In this document: one piece after another, positions 1 through 11,293 of the stretch
How the letters are laid out: the number at the start of each line of letters is the position of its first letter
How positions within the stretch are numbered: the first letter of the stretch is position 1
Assembly (NCBI GenBank): GCA_036429605.1
Contig: JAVFKD010000002.1
Span: 3,968,001 to 4,032,000, forward strand
DNA: 64,000 bases
Direction of reading: 5' to 3'
Source of the DNA: Cladobotryum mycophilum
Lineage: Eukaryota; Ascomycota; Sordariomycetes; Hypocreales; Hypocreaceae
Translations under genes and position numbers: made by a program
The notes under the pieces: generated by a model
The model's input: only the letters and a program-made list of their open reading frames with translations
Told to the model about the DNA's origin: nothing
Databases searched by the model: none

Positions 1-150
1 CTTTCTGGAGCAAAGTCATGGAGGATATCTCTAGGGGAGCTTAATAAGTTCCAGAGCTTGGATGGTGAAGTAGAGGACCCAGGAAACCTGCAAGCAGATC
101 CTACAATTGCAAATGGTTCATGCATCTTGTTGTCTTGTAATTCCTTTAAA
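1..150 (+). CDS. Possible 3' end of a gene entering from the left
   Basis: Frame 1 is open from the first base to a TAG at 148-150, giving a 49-residue tail with mixed, protein-like composition. I recognise no domain. It could be the C-terminus of a gene that starts outside the window, or chance. No intron signal or homology settles this. Confidence 0.2.
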
Positions 151-1368
151 TAGAATTGATGGGGGAAGGGATCCTCTGATTTGACAAGTGAAAGATGAGA
201 TGCGATACATGAACTAACTTGAGGCCACACATAGGTGTCACACACACACATATATATATATATACAGGCAAATAATGATTTTCCATTCATAATGTGCCAA
301 ACCCACATCTATGACATAATCTTTCAATAGCTGCCAAATGCAACTGGTCTTTACGTGAATCCCATGCAGTCGAATACACTTCTCCGAGACCGCCGCTATC
401 CAGGTTCAAGCTCAAAAGGCCGAATAGTACATATACTGCTTGCTGTAATAGAGTAACGCATTGTATGGAATCCTCAATCTCCAAATCATGATTTGCCGCC
501 CAGAGAGGAAAATGCCGGGCCACAAAGCATGATGGTTATAGTAATACTCCGCATTGGCAAACTATGATCGCAGATTCGCGTACCCAATTTAGACTGTGAG
601 CTACTCGGATCGGGAAACATGGAATGTTGAAATCTCTACTGTTTGTGATATGTCACCTAAAGGAGCAAACAAGGGCCATAGTTGTCTAGTTAATATCATC
701 ACGTCGCAGCCTGCAAAACATGATCACGTTATATTACAGCCCGCGCTTTTTGGTGTATTCCTTTCGTTCGGGGCAACATGTACGTATTCTAAATCATCTT
801 AAAAGGCATGTCGGAGAATGAAAAGTAATATTACGATCCTCCAACTGTTTAAACGGTCTTCTACATCCTATTTTGGCCGTCGGCATCTGCTCGCTAACTG
901 ACAACGCCGAGGAACCAACGGTTACTCTAACAATAAGCGTAGGATTCCTACCCACTAGTTGTGTTATATGCAAACAATTGTTCACACCATCCAATTTGGA
1001 AATCCCCCGAACGAGGGATCTGTCCGGCAGGGTGGCAAGGTTGCAAGGTTCCACGTCACCATATGGCTTCACGTGCAGATATGCTGTTTAGGGTACGTGA
1101 GTAGACGTAGTTCTACCATGAAGCTGCCTTACACAATTGCATTTATTGATCAGTAACAGCATGGCTGATTCGGCGTTGACCTAAGAGATGTAAAAAATAC
1201 CAACTGTGATGTATCCTTAATTTAACACACCACCCCAAAAACTTCATCGACTAGGTAGTCACAGCTACGCTCCACATGACTCAAAGACGATTGTAATAAA
1301 AGTATTACCTAAGTTGTAGCCCTCCACCTAATAGTTTGCACTATAGCGTATAGACACGAATACATATA
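151..1368. other. Intergenic; CA/TA microsatellite
   Basis: A dinucleotide tract runs at about 238-266, CA repeats passing into TA repeats. The remaining short open frames on both strands have no recognisable domain and no plausible splice partners. I see no gene here. The right part is the 3' flank of the regulator gene. Confidence 0.4.
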
Positions 1369-3747
1369 TCATAGATTAAGTAGGTAATTGGTATCATTGA
1401 TGTCTCCCATCATAGTATCATCCCATTGCGACCACCGGCTCTCGCCTTCAAAAGTCGTGAAACTTGGAGATGTGCTACTATTTTCTCTAGTAGATGCTGA
1501 TGTAGTCGCATTTTGCCCGTGAGATATCAAGAGCGAATAGCTAGTTACAAGACTCTTCTGTAATGCGTCGCAGATTTTGCCGTGTGCATTGGCTCCCGTC
1601 ACGATAACTTCTGCCTGCGCAAGCAGACAAGACACGATGACATAGGGTTTAACCTCGATCTCTCCGGCGCTTATCCTCGCCGTTGCAAGATCAAGATATC
1701 TCTGAACTGCATCTTGCATCTCGGTACGTACGTATGTTACACGTGGATTTGATGGAACGGGCACGCCAATATCAGACTTGTCGTTGAGTTCGCTGCACAT
1801 ATAAAGGGCACTTTGCGTGTATATGGTCCGAAAGATGCCGGAACTAGAAAGCCGTAGACGATGGAAGTCATCAACAACTGAGAATGCCGAACTAGACAAT
1901 AGACCAACTGCGGTTTCGAAGCACATCTTTCGAGAGTAATAGTACGCAGGATTGGTCATTGCCTTGACCGCAAAGGGATGATGAAGACCAAGGAACATTC
2001 GCTGGCATAGCAGATCGAACAAATTGGTTTGAAATGCAGTGGGCGGGCTACTGCTCATATGGTAAGCCTCAATGTGGGCTGAGCAAGTCTTTAGAACTGC
2101 CGAAAGCTCCGTGCTCAATTCTAGTGCCTTGTCGAATGAAGGGTCGAGCTGAAAACTGTTGATAAACTTGGCTATTTTTAGGCGAACCGGTATTGTTTTC
2201 ATGAGCAAGATTTGGAACGATGATTGTGTAAGCCGGTCTAATGGCTTGACCAATGTGTCGATGTCGGAATCTGAGTTCTCGAGGGCCGCATCATCAATGT
2301 TCAACGGTAAGTCACAGTCATAGCCATCGACCTCAATGCAGGGCTGTCCTCCATGGTCCATACTTGACTGTAGCTCCAACTCCAGGATTGTAGCCCACAA
2401 ACGGCGGCGGGATTGTACATCAGTTGTAGAGACACCGCCGAGAGAGTGAATCTTTGCATCTATATGAATTCCCATATGCATAGCTGTGCGAACGAGATTT
2501 CCCGTTGAAAGCCACGAATTTTCGTTCTCCACAGCTTTCACCTGGCAGGCAAGCACGTAGAGGCATTGTATGCGAAGGATATCCATGCCTGAGCTTTTCG
2601 TTCTTTCTGCTGAGTTGAGCCATGTGCACGCCGCAGAGATCCATTGCAGCATCTTTGCTCTTGGAACCGTTGTATCATCCGTGCCACACGCAGAGCCAAT
2701 ACACATGACCAGAAGCAGACTGATATTGAACATCTCTGTAGCGGATTTCACGTCATTCCAAAAGGCTCGGTATGCGTTGTAGAATGAAGTCACATTCAAG
2801 ATTCCAAATACGGTTTGGAAGGTCCGTAAGTAGGCCTGGACAAATCGATCGCAGATGGCACGAGTCGGAATCAGGCTCCTTGCAGATCCAAAAAAGGGGG
2901 CGGTAATGGCAAAAATTTCTTGTTCCTTCTTGCTTCTGCCAATCGCCTTGCATCGAGCCAAGCTGGCGCCAGAATGAAAGCGCTGATCTGCCTCGTAACT
3001 CCCAATTGCAGCGAGGATTTCCGGGGTCTATCGAGAGGCAAACTGTGTCAGAAGATGGTGCGTGTGAGAGAGAGCGTGTGTGGCCTACCAGCTGTGCAAA
3101 GTTTATCCAATGACTTTGACCAAAGAATCGAGCGTCGGACAGGATTCCCCTTACAGATGGACTAGCCGTGTCGTGAAGGATGCCTGGTAACGGGGAATAA
3201 TGTACAGATGCCGTGTTGTCGCTGTTATGGAGTGGTGAATTATTGAGAGTATCAAATGCGGTATCCAGACCAATATCGAAGTCGAGGTGTAGTTGGGGAC
3301 CTGGGCTTCGAAGCGAGGTTGCAGCAGTATTAGATACCGAGTCCGACTTGGCAGAGTCGGAATTTGCCGCTCTGTCCTCCAAAGTGATGCCCGCTATACT
3401 GTGAGGGCTGGTTGATGAGGCAATGGAGGTTGCCATGGACCACGGAGATGTCTGTTCAAAGACGGAAAACTGTGTGTCTTGGGCTTCAAACGGGGCAGCT
3501 TTTGGCGAAATGCGATCATCGTAGACATAACTGCAAGAGTCAATATTCGCCTTGACGCAGGGTGTACAATACGGCTGCCGGTCGCATCTGTAAATATGGT
3601 TAGTCAACAGTGAAGCCAAGGAAGGATAAGTAAAGAAACTCACCTGATCTTACGACGTCGACATTCTTGGCATGCAAGAGCAGGTCTCCGCTTCTTGCGG
3701 CGGGGTTTGCCACCCGTTGCGTCCAAGTTGAGCTCGACGATATTCAT
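1369..3747 (-). CDS. Zn2Cys6 fungal-type transcription factor
   Basis: Predicted nuclear DNA-binding regulator of 753 residues. Three exons close in frame: 3747-3644, 3587-3089 and 3027-1369. The first intron splits the zinc cluster. The six cysteines follow C-x2-C-x6-C-x5-C-x2-C-x7-C starting near residue 26, after a basic stretch (KPRRKKRRP). The long middle region matches the fungal-specific transcription factor (middle homology) region. A Ser/Thr-rich linker follows the zinc cluster. The ATG at 3747 is chosen because it puts the basic segment and zinc cluster at the N-terminus. It lies next to an MFS transporter, an SDR and three P450 genes, so a pathway-specific role is likely (inference). 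Its target is unknown. Confidence 0.93.
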
Positions 3748-5221
3748 TTTGGCGTTTTCTCTGACCCAGTTGAATGGACAATGAAATGACACCCAGAGTT
3801 CAATGATATGAGAGAACTCAACGTGTGGATATATATATTAGCTCAGGTGAATGATCGATTATGCCTTCACCAGCTTTGCCGGTTGGTAACGTGGAACGTG
3901 ATGCAACCTCTTCACTGAGGCTACTAGGTCTTTTATCGTCCTGAGCTTGGCTAATAGCACATGAGCTTCAAAGTCACGGGGCGGAATGAACGCGTAATAT
4001 GAAACGTATATTCATATATACGCAGGATATCATGGCATGTCTGGCGTTGACTCGCAACCAACGAGCACAAATGAGGAATACTATAGGAACTTGAAGGCTC
4101 CTGTCGTGAGAGTTTGAATGGCAGACAGGGTAGCATTACGGATTACGCTAGGATCATGGAACCAACATGCAGACGAGCGAACCACTCAGTCGTTGCAGCC
4201 AGAGCACTCATGTACATCACTCCAGAGCCAACATCCGCTCCCTGAGGATCGACGACAGCCCACCAGACTGGATCCTTCCAATCATCTAACCGTTTGGGGG
4301 CATGGCCATTGAGCACTTCCAAAGCAAACAAGGTTACCTTACACCCCGCAACCGCCCTGCACAGCGCTGAGCATTAATTCCATTTTAAGGTGGGATGTAG
4401 TACCGCACAACGAATTGAATCCTGCGTTCTTGATGGCTACTCTTCAATGTATCATCTCCTCATTGAGAAAATGGGCCGAATTATATACATTATTGCTACT
4501 CAAATAATCTCGGTACTTTCCTAAACAACTCCTCTTTATTCAATGTACCGAAAGAGGCGCCTGTCGCATGATCTAGATCACAATTACCAATGATGCTCAT
4601 GTCTTCCCCCTGTAGATGGAATGGATTCCGGGTCAGGCAATCTAGCACTGCGCTGCACCTATTTTCTTAAACACTTCCTCTTGATGCAATCCCATGATTC
4701 TTATAGACTTCGACACGGTCTTTTGCCATGTTGGCGAGGATTAGAACATGTGAGAGCTATCATTCCTAATAGTACAAATAGAAAGTACGTCATTTCATAT
4801 TTCAAAATATAATTACGTTTGAGAACTAGTGTGTGAATGTGCAAAGTATTCGAATGTCATGCGTCTTAAAGGGATCATACTAATTCCCCCATAATTCATA
4901 AAAGTATTATCCACACGCCAAGATGTGTAATCTTAGTCGTCAAATCTGTAAGGAGATGACACGGGATCACAAGCTATAGAATGAGATCTCATCTAATGGT
5001 GAGAGAAATGATTGTATATGTCATGCAATCTAACTATTCCCAATACTTCCCTCTCTTTCGCGACAATGTAAATTAGAAGAAGTGTATTGATAAGCTATGT
5101 TTTGCAAAGGTATAAATAAGCTCATGAATCCCTAGGCCTCTGTTGAGATGACCGCTTTTGTTCGCCTTGGAAAAGCCCATGTCAATCGTGCAAGTCTTTC
5201 TGAAACCACTTCAACGACTGC
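3748..5221. other. Intergenic, 1.5 kb
   Basis: Apart from the possible GNAT fragment at 4143-4331, no gene is visible. The left 300 bases are the regulator promoter. From about 4400 to 5100 the sequence is AT-rich and stop-dense in all frames. Confidence 0.4.
4143..4331 (-). pseudogene. Possible GNAT acetyltransferase fragment
   Basis: A 62-codon open stretch on the minus strand contains DPVWWAVVD, then VMYMS, then ATTEWF and HVGSMI. This order resembles the central strands of fungal RimJ/RimL-like GNAT acetyltransferases (D-P-x-aromatic-A-V-V-D, then a VGS-like strand). It stops abruptly at TAA after the last motif and has no recognisable acetyl-CoA loop or rest of the fold. If real, it is a broken remnant. 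The resemblance is judged by eye and may be coincidental. Confidence 0.28.
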
Positions 5222-6611
5222 CTAGACTTTTACGGCAAGTTTAAGGCCGCCTTGCCAGACTCTTAGTGCGCTGAAGACCAAGAAGGCAGCCAAAGGAAGT
5301 GCGCCTGCAAACCCCCAGGCGGCGTTCCAGTCATTACGGCTCTTGTCATGCTGCAAAACACCACCGGCACCTGGTCCTCCCAGAAGAACGCTCAAGCCAA
5401 GCATAGCATACGCTAGTCCCATACGCGACCCGAGCTTGCTCTTGTCGTTGGTCAAAAGCATGAATAAAAGAGGAGGAGTTGCAACAAATATGCCGGACAG
5501 GAAGCCGAAGAAGAGTGAGGTACAGATGACACCAGCGGAACTATGGACAGCTAAATTGCACAGCAGAACGACACCAATCAACAGCGAACCTGAGTGTGTG
5601 AAGATCAGTAATGGCACCAAATCTGTGAAAGTGAAGAATGGCAGGGAATTACATACCAGGCACGACGACATTCACGGCACCAAACCTATCAGCCAGCCAA
5701 TTTGGGAGCACACGTCCCACTGCGGAAGCTGAATTGAGGATGGGGACAAGATACAGCGCCAATTTGGGGCTCATCCAGCCATGGTCTTGGCCGAAAAAGG
5801 CAACATAGAAGAAGGCTACCTGAGAACCAGCGTAGCCGAGGAAGCACCCAAGAACACAGACCACAAACGGGCCGTCCGAAAAGGCTGAGAGATCAATCAT
5901 CTTGCGGACAGCTGGAGGCTTCATGCGCATTTGCGAGACGGTGATGGGGATCATGAGGGTGCCCAGAGCGATGAAGCCAATGGCTCGAGTAGTCCACGCA
6001 AACCCAGCGGTGTCAATGAGGTTGATGAAGATGATGGGGTAGATGATGCCGCCAAGAGAGCTTCCTGTGGCCGCGATACCGAGCGCAAGGCCAAGCCGAG
6101 TGCTAAAGTATTGTTGTATGACAGCGAGAGCCGGTACAAATAAACAGCCACCGCCGATGCCAACGACAAAACCCTGAGCTAGAATCACTTGCCAATAGTC
6201 ATTGCACAATGATAGCATCATGTGTCCAAAGACGATGCCAAATGTGCCCACAACGAGTAGCAGCTTCAGGTGACCGCGGTCGTAGATTGGACCAATGAAG
6301 GCACCAACGGCAAAGACCATCAGAGACTGGATGGAACCAATCCAGGCAATGTTGGACGAAGATTGATGGAAAAGGGTGCCCTTTTCATAATACGCCTGGT
6401 AGTCGCCAAAAGTCGTGATGGTGCCCCAAGTATTGAAGACCATGAACCAACTACCAAAGACCTGCAGCCACGCTTTGGTCCCCCCATTTGGTGGAGGGCT
6501 TGGCTTCGGAGGAGCGGGTACAGTTTCCTCAGGCGAGAAGATGGCATCGTCGGTCGAGTGGTTGGATGATGCCGGAGCATGTTCTTTTTCGTTGTAGCTA
6601 TTGATTGTCAT
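5222..6611 (-). CDS. MFS transporter, monocarboxylate porter-like
   Basis: Predicted plasma-membrane permease of 440 residues with two exons (6611-5657 and 5589-5222) that close in frame. A hydrophilic, Pro-rich N-terminus (PAPPKPSPPPNGG) leads into the first helix with the G-S-W-F-x3-N-T-W-G signature of fungal MCT-type MFS proteins (TC 2.A.1.13). Eleven to twelve hydrophobic segments follow, including Y-D-R-G after helix 2 and the Gly-rich GFVVGIGGGCLFVPAL helix. The gene is divergent from the SDR gene across a 770 bp intergenic region. In such clusters members of this family often export the product or import a precursor; the substrate is not inferable. Confidence 0.92.
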
Positions 6612-7058
6612 TTTTGATGGCAGCCGTTGGCACCCTTGAGTCTAATGGGCGAGTTTAAGACCACAACTATGAAGTTAATGTCGGTTATGTCTCCGAGAGT
6701 CGCGAAATGCTTGAGCAGAACGCAAGAATCCAAAGGGTCCAGCCATTATAAATGGAAGATCAGATGAAGTCTCATGAGGGGCCAAAGGAGACGTCCCTTG
6801 GCACTTCCGATCGTGATCATTGAGAAATGCAAACACACTCCTGACGGACAAATCTTGCCCAAAATGGAAGTGCCGTTTGGGGCACGGCAGATCTCTTGAT
6901 GCACATCAACCCAATCGCCTTACTCCATTGCCCACCACAAACAGGGTTGCTATGGGGCCAAGTTCTAGTTGCTATAGGTTGCAGGTTAAACATCTCAGCG
7001 AGTGGATTAGGCGTCGTGGAGTACTCGATCGATATACAGGATGGCCATATGAGTGAAA

Positions 7059-7084
7059 TCCGGAGTTTAATTGATATGTCCGGA
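7059..7084. promoter_or_regulatory. Paired TCCGGA palindromes in the MFS/SDR divergent promoter
   Basis: TCCGGA occurs at 7059-7064 and again at 7079-7084, exactly 20 bp apart (about two helical turns). A third copy lies at 10922-10927 in the other divergent promoter of this block. CGG half-sites are the usual target of Zn2Cys6 proteins. The link to the regulator at 1369-3747 is inference. Confidence 0.4.
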
Positions 7085-7381
7085 CAGCATCATCTTGACC
7101 CAACCAACAAGCTTAATTCAATGGATTCCCGCGACGGCTACCGGCTCGCGGTGTTTTCTTTCCAGATTGGGATAGACCTTCATTTCCGGCAACGCTTGGA
7201 GTCTGTCGGCTTATTCTGAATCCAGATCTAGCGTCGTGTTCTTGCAGATCAAGCCGGCAGCTCAAGTGGGTGCCCAAGGCCTCTTTCTTCCAATGATTTC
7301 ATGTATAAATGAATGAAATGTCTTATATGCTTGTGGGTTGTATCACGCACGTAACCGTTGAAGCAAATTAGCGCAGTTACA

Positions 7382-8444
7382 ATGGTGCATTTCACAACCG
7401 TGGTCGAGTCCAACGCACAGTTTGCGAGAGACCACAAGGATATGGAACTCGTGTGTGTCCTCGCGGGTGCGACCAGCGGCATTGGCGCCAGCACGCTCGA
7501 AACCCTGGTCAGTTTGATGCCAAAGTCAAGATTCTATGTTATAGGACGTTCAGCAGCTCGATTTACAAGTCAACAGACTTTATTGGAATACACCACCGCC
7601 AGCTGCAACGTTGTTTTCATCGAAGCCGAGTTTTCTTTGCTCTCCCATGTAGATAACGTGTGCGAGCAGATTGTCGCCAGAGAGAGTAGGGTAGACTACT
7701 TATGCATGAGTCCTGGCATGATCCCATTGAACGGGGCAGAGTGTTAGTTTACCCACCTTACTTTAAAGAATGGGTTTGTTTTTTTAAAATGAAAGAGGCA
7801 AACTGACGCTTTGGTTAGACACAAAGGAAGGACTAGAAACATGTTTCGCCATCTCATATTATTCGAGAATGCGACTTTTGTTCAATCTTTTGCCGTTACT
7901 CCGCCGATCGACTTCCCCCCGTGTACTCAACATACTCAACGCCGGAAAGGAAAAAGCGTTGGCAGATGACGACCTTGGCCTTGAGAGGAACTGGTCGGCG
8001 CTGACCGTGATAAATCATGCGACGACCATGACCAGCCTTGCCTTTGAACACCTGGCGCCAAAGGAGGAGAAGATGACACTAATACACGTCTATCCCGGCT
8101 GGGTAAGGACGGATAATTTCTCCCATCTTACAGCTCCAGAAGACTCCGGACTGTTATGGAGGTCCTTTTTGTGGTTTATACGGAATCTTGCTGGTACGCT
8201 GGCGCTGCTCTTTGGTGTCTCAGCGAAGGAGTGTGGCCAGAGGCAGGCGTTCCATCTCATAAGTGATAGATTTGGTCCCGGGGCATGGCGACTTGATCAT
8301 GTAAGTGAAGAGGCTCCAGAAACGAGCGCTCTAAAAAATTACAACGCACATTCATGGCCGGGAAGAATTTGGAATTATACGATTAGCATTTTTGAACAGC
8401 AATCTTTGAGAGACAAAGGGGTCTACAGCCAAGATAGAGCATGA
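7382..8444 (+). CDS. Short-chain dehydrogenase/reductase-like protein
   Basis: Predicted NAD(P)-binding oxidoreductase of 328 residues. Two exons (7382-7742 and 7819-8444) close in frame. The N-terminal Rossmann motif is clear (AGATSGIGASTLETL, the TGxxxGIG pattern), followed by FYVIGRSAARF after strand 2 and the substrate-helix region E-G-L-E-T-C-F-A-I-S-Y. The segment LIHVYPGWVRTD matches the P-G-x-V-x-T region after the active site. I cannot find the catalytic Y-x3-K between these landmarks; the expected place reads INHATTMTSLAFEHL. Some fungal biosynthetic SDRs share this loss, so it may be a non-classical or non-redox member. It is tail-to-tail with the P450 at 8895-10849. Confidence 0.82.
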
Positions 8445-8894
8445 GAAATAACATGCAAATTTATTCCAGTTTACTTAAGCTATGCCAGTGCGATAGAGTA
8501 CACTGATCATTAAGGATGACACATAAAATACAAATACTAGGCCCCTGCTTGGTCGGTTCTCACGCATCGTCAATAAATCTTACTCTCTAGGGTAGCGGTT
8601 ATTGCGAGTTTGTATGAGGTTCTCATGGCTAGATGCATCTCTTACCTGACACGGATGAATTAACTGTTCACTCTACCAACTGTCTAAAATTATAAGATAA
8701 ATAAGAGTTGAACATGTAGGTAGCAAACGAATTCAATAATCTTTTGCAAGTAGAATGAGGTACTAAAGGTGGCATCATTTTCACAAGATCCTAAAATTCC
8801 TTTACGCAAGCAATAGAGGACATATTGTGACTGAATAGCCTTCAACTTCCAAGTGCTATGGGATAAAGGTGCCTACGTAATTCCTCCAGTTTAG

Positions 8895-10849
8895 TTAATT
8901 CACCTCTGCAAGTCGAATAAAAACCTTTTGTGCCCTCTTTGTGTTTTTGTCATGGCCCTCAAAGCCTCGCAACGGAGGTGGGATTTCTTGGAGATCAAAC
9001 GACCACAGAATCAGCGTAATGATGATCTTGAGCTCCAACGCTGCAAATTTGGACCCTGATATTTGGGTGGTTGGTGAGAAGATATTCCACATGTTTTACG
9101 GAAATGAGAAAACTTACCAAAACAGCCACGTAGTCCAGTACCATATGGGTGAGCTGGCCCAGCTCGAGGGTCGAACCTTTCTTCCCCATTCTGTTCCTTG
9201 ACAATCCATCTCTCTGGGATAAACAGATGGATGTCTGAAGAGTTCCAAGAGCCGAATTTGTCTTTTGAGTCATGGCTAGTCTTGCTGCGCTCTGATTCAT
9301 TGACTGAGAAAGCGGGAGACTGATAGCTTGGACCATTCGTGAGCATGAAAACATCTGTTCCCTTGGGAATTTTGTATCCCAAAACAGTTGTGTCCCGGAT
9401 AGCGTGCCTGACGATTGTCGGAACAGTGTTGCCGCAACGATGACTCTCCTCAATAAAGGCGTCTAGGTAGGGTATGGTGGTCTTTGCAATCTCTTCCGCA
9501 GTGGGCGGCTCCCTTGCATCTACGGCACGCTTATAAGTTGCTCTGAGAATAGACCGCAATTTCTTTTGAACCTCTGGGTACTCTGTGAGATACTTGACAG
9601 CCCAGCAAATGGTGGTGGAAGTTGTCTCATGACCGGCAGCAATGAAGCCAAATAGCTCCCCCTTGATTGCCTGGACGTCATAGCCAAGGTTGCGGTTCTC
9701 TTTCTTGGCCATCTGTGCTTGACGTTGGATTAGGAGATCGACAGCACAAGCGACTTTGTCGTCCTGGTCTGCGTTCTCACCGAATTTCTTCCATGCGCGC
9801 TGCACACGTTCGGCGATCATGCCGTCCTTGTACTTTCTAGCGGAGGAGAGTTCTGGATAAAAGTTGAGGGCAAAGCTGAGATGAGCAGTGGGAAAGGGAG
9901 AGTTTAGCGCAATTTCGACGCTGTCTAGCAGTGAGCGGATTGATGTGAACTCCTGTGGATCTTTTGCGGTGGGAAACTCCACGGGAGTGTCAACGTCAGC
10001 GGGTAATGCGATCGTATCCAGCCGCGATAGAAGCTTGGTCTGGGCTGCAATAGACCCTGCCTCTAGCTCAAAAGTGGCAGACAAGATGACATCTAGAGTG
10101 GCTCGAAAGAGGTCGTGGTCACCCTCGAACGGACGACCTTGTGCTAGCCGGGCTCTCTCACGCCACAGGGTAAGCATACTCTGAGTCTTTGCATGGATGA
10201 CTGGGCCAACAACTCCATTCAGGAAAGCCGGAGACATGGTATCGCGAATGAGATTGCGATGGGCTTTGAACTTGTCATTGCTAGGCATCTACAGGGACGG
10301 CATTAGCATATCCTACACTCGATTCATTGATAAATAACGAGGATTAAAGGATCAAATGTGCATACCCAGACGTGGCAGTTGGGAAGAAGCGAACCAAAGA
10401 TATCCTCCAACACCCGAGCGCGATCAAAGTCATTTGATCGGTACATCTGAATATCTTGAGCCTCGCGGAAGTCACAGAGGATGACCCACGGCTTTCCCAG
10501 AGGACGCATGAAGACTTGGATCACTGGGGAATCTAGCTCTATCGCAAGGTTTCTGATGTAGCTCCATATTTCCTTGGTTTCTTTGTTCCATCTAAGAACC
10601 TGTTGCTTTTCGGTGAGTAAAAGTTGTTCATGGAACGAACGGGGAGGGGGGTTGAGTGTTCTTACTTACGTCTGGTGCATCGCCAAGGATTCTCCTCGCA
10701 CTGGACTTCTTGTAAGGGATACCAGGAATCGGCTTTGGGAGGAGAGCGCGATAAAGTAAACCAATTGCTGCTATTATGAAGAGAGTGACAGCACTGATTG
10801 TTAATGGCGTCTTTGGCACTGCTGCCGATAAAGTCGAAATCACCGCCAT
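8895..10849 (-). CDS. Cytochrome P450 monooxygenase 1
   Basis: Membrane-anchored P450 of 581 residues. Four exons (10849-10670, 10599-10366, 10288-9118, 9055-8895) close in frame. The N-terminus has a hydrophobic anchor (ISAVTLFIIAAIGLLYRALL) and a Pro-rich hinge (PKPIPGIPY). The I-helix oxygen-binding motif AGHETTS is intact, E-x2-R is EESHR, P-E-R-W is present, and the last intron splits the heme loop, giving G-T-G-L-R-G-C-F-G around the Cys ligand. It is likely an ER hydroxylase or oxidase of a secondary metabolite; the substrate is unknown. It shares a 444 bp divergent promoter with the P450 at 11294. Confidence 0.92.
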
Positions 10850-10921
10850 ATTTGTCGGCTTGGTGAGAGAGTGTGAACTGTAATTTGACTTGAAAGGGGA
10901 TCAGTCTCATCTTTTCCACAT

Positions 10922-10927
10922 TCCGGA
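10922..10927. promoter_or_regulatory. TCCGGA site in the P450/P450 divergent promoter
   Basis: One TCCGGA palindrome lies in the 444 bp between the two divergent P450 starts, 73 bp upstream of the minus-strand ATG. It matches the pair in the MFS/SDR promoter and is a candidate binding site for the cluster regulator. Confidence 0.3.
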
Positions 10928-11293
10928 TCTCTGAACTTAATATCCACTAACTGGAGTGTGAATATTCTTTTTGGATAAAATTTGCTTGGATTCCATCCTT
11001 CAAGCGTGAAATGGGCGGCTGTCTCCGCGTTGCGGACAATTCATGCCGTCGAGGAAGTAATACGCCGATGGCCTAGATCCTTCAGCGGCCGAGATCTAAA
11101 GAGGAAACCAACGACGGATTATTGACTATTCGGTCGAAGGGGGTTTCTCAAGCCTATGATTACGTTCATATGCTCTTCCAATATGAGAGGTGTTTTAACA
11201 TGCGGCATGCTCCCGCTGTCGTAGTGTCGAGGAAACTTACTTGGCTTTCTACCCGCGTCGCAGTTTTCATCCACTCGTCTTCTAATTGACACC

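Noticed and set aside
238..266. CA/TA tract as a centromere or origin signal
   Set aside because: It is an ordinary short microsatellite without accompanying structure.
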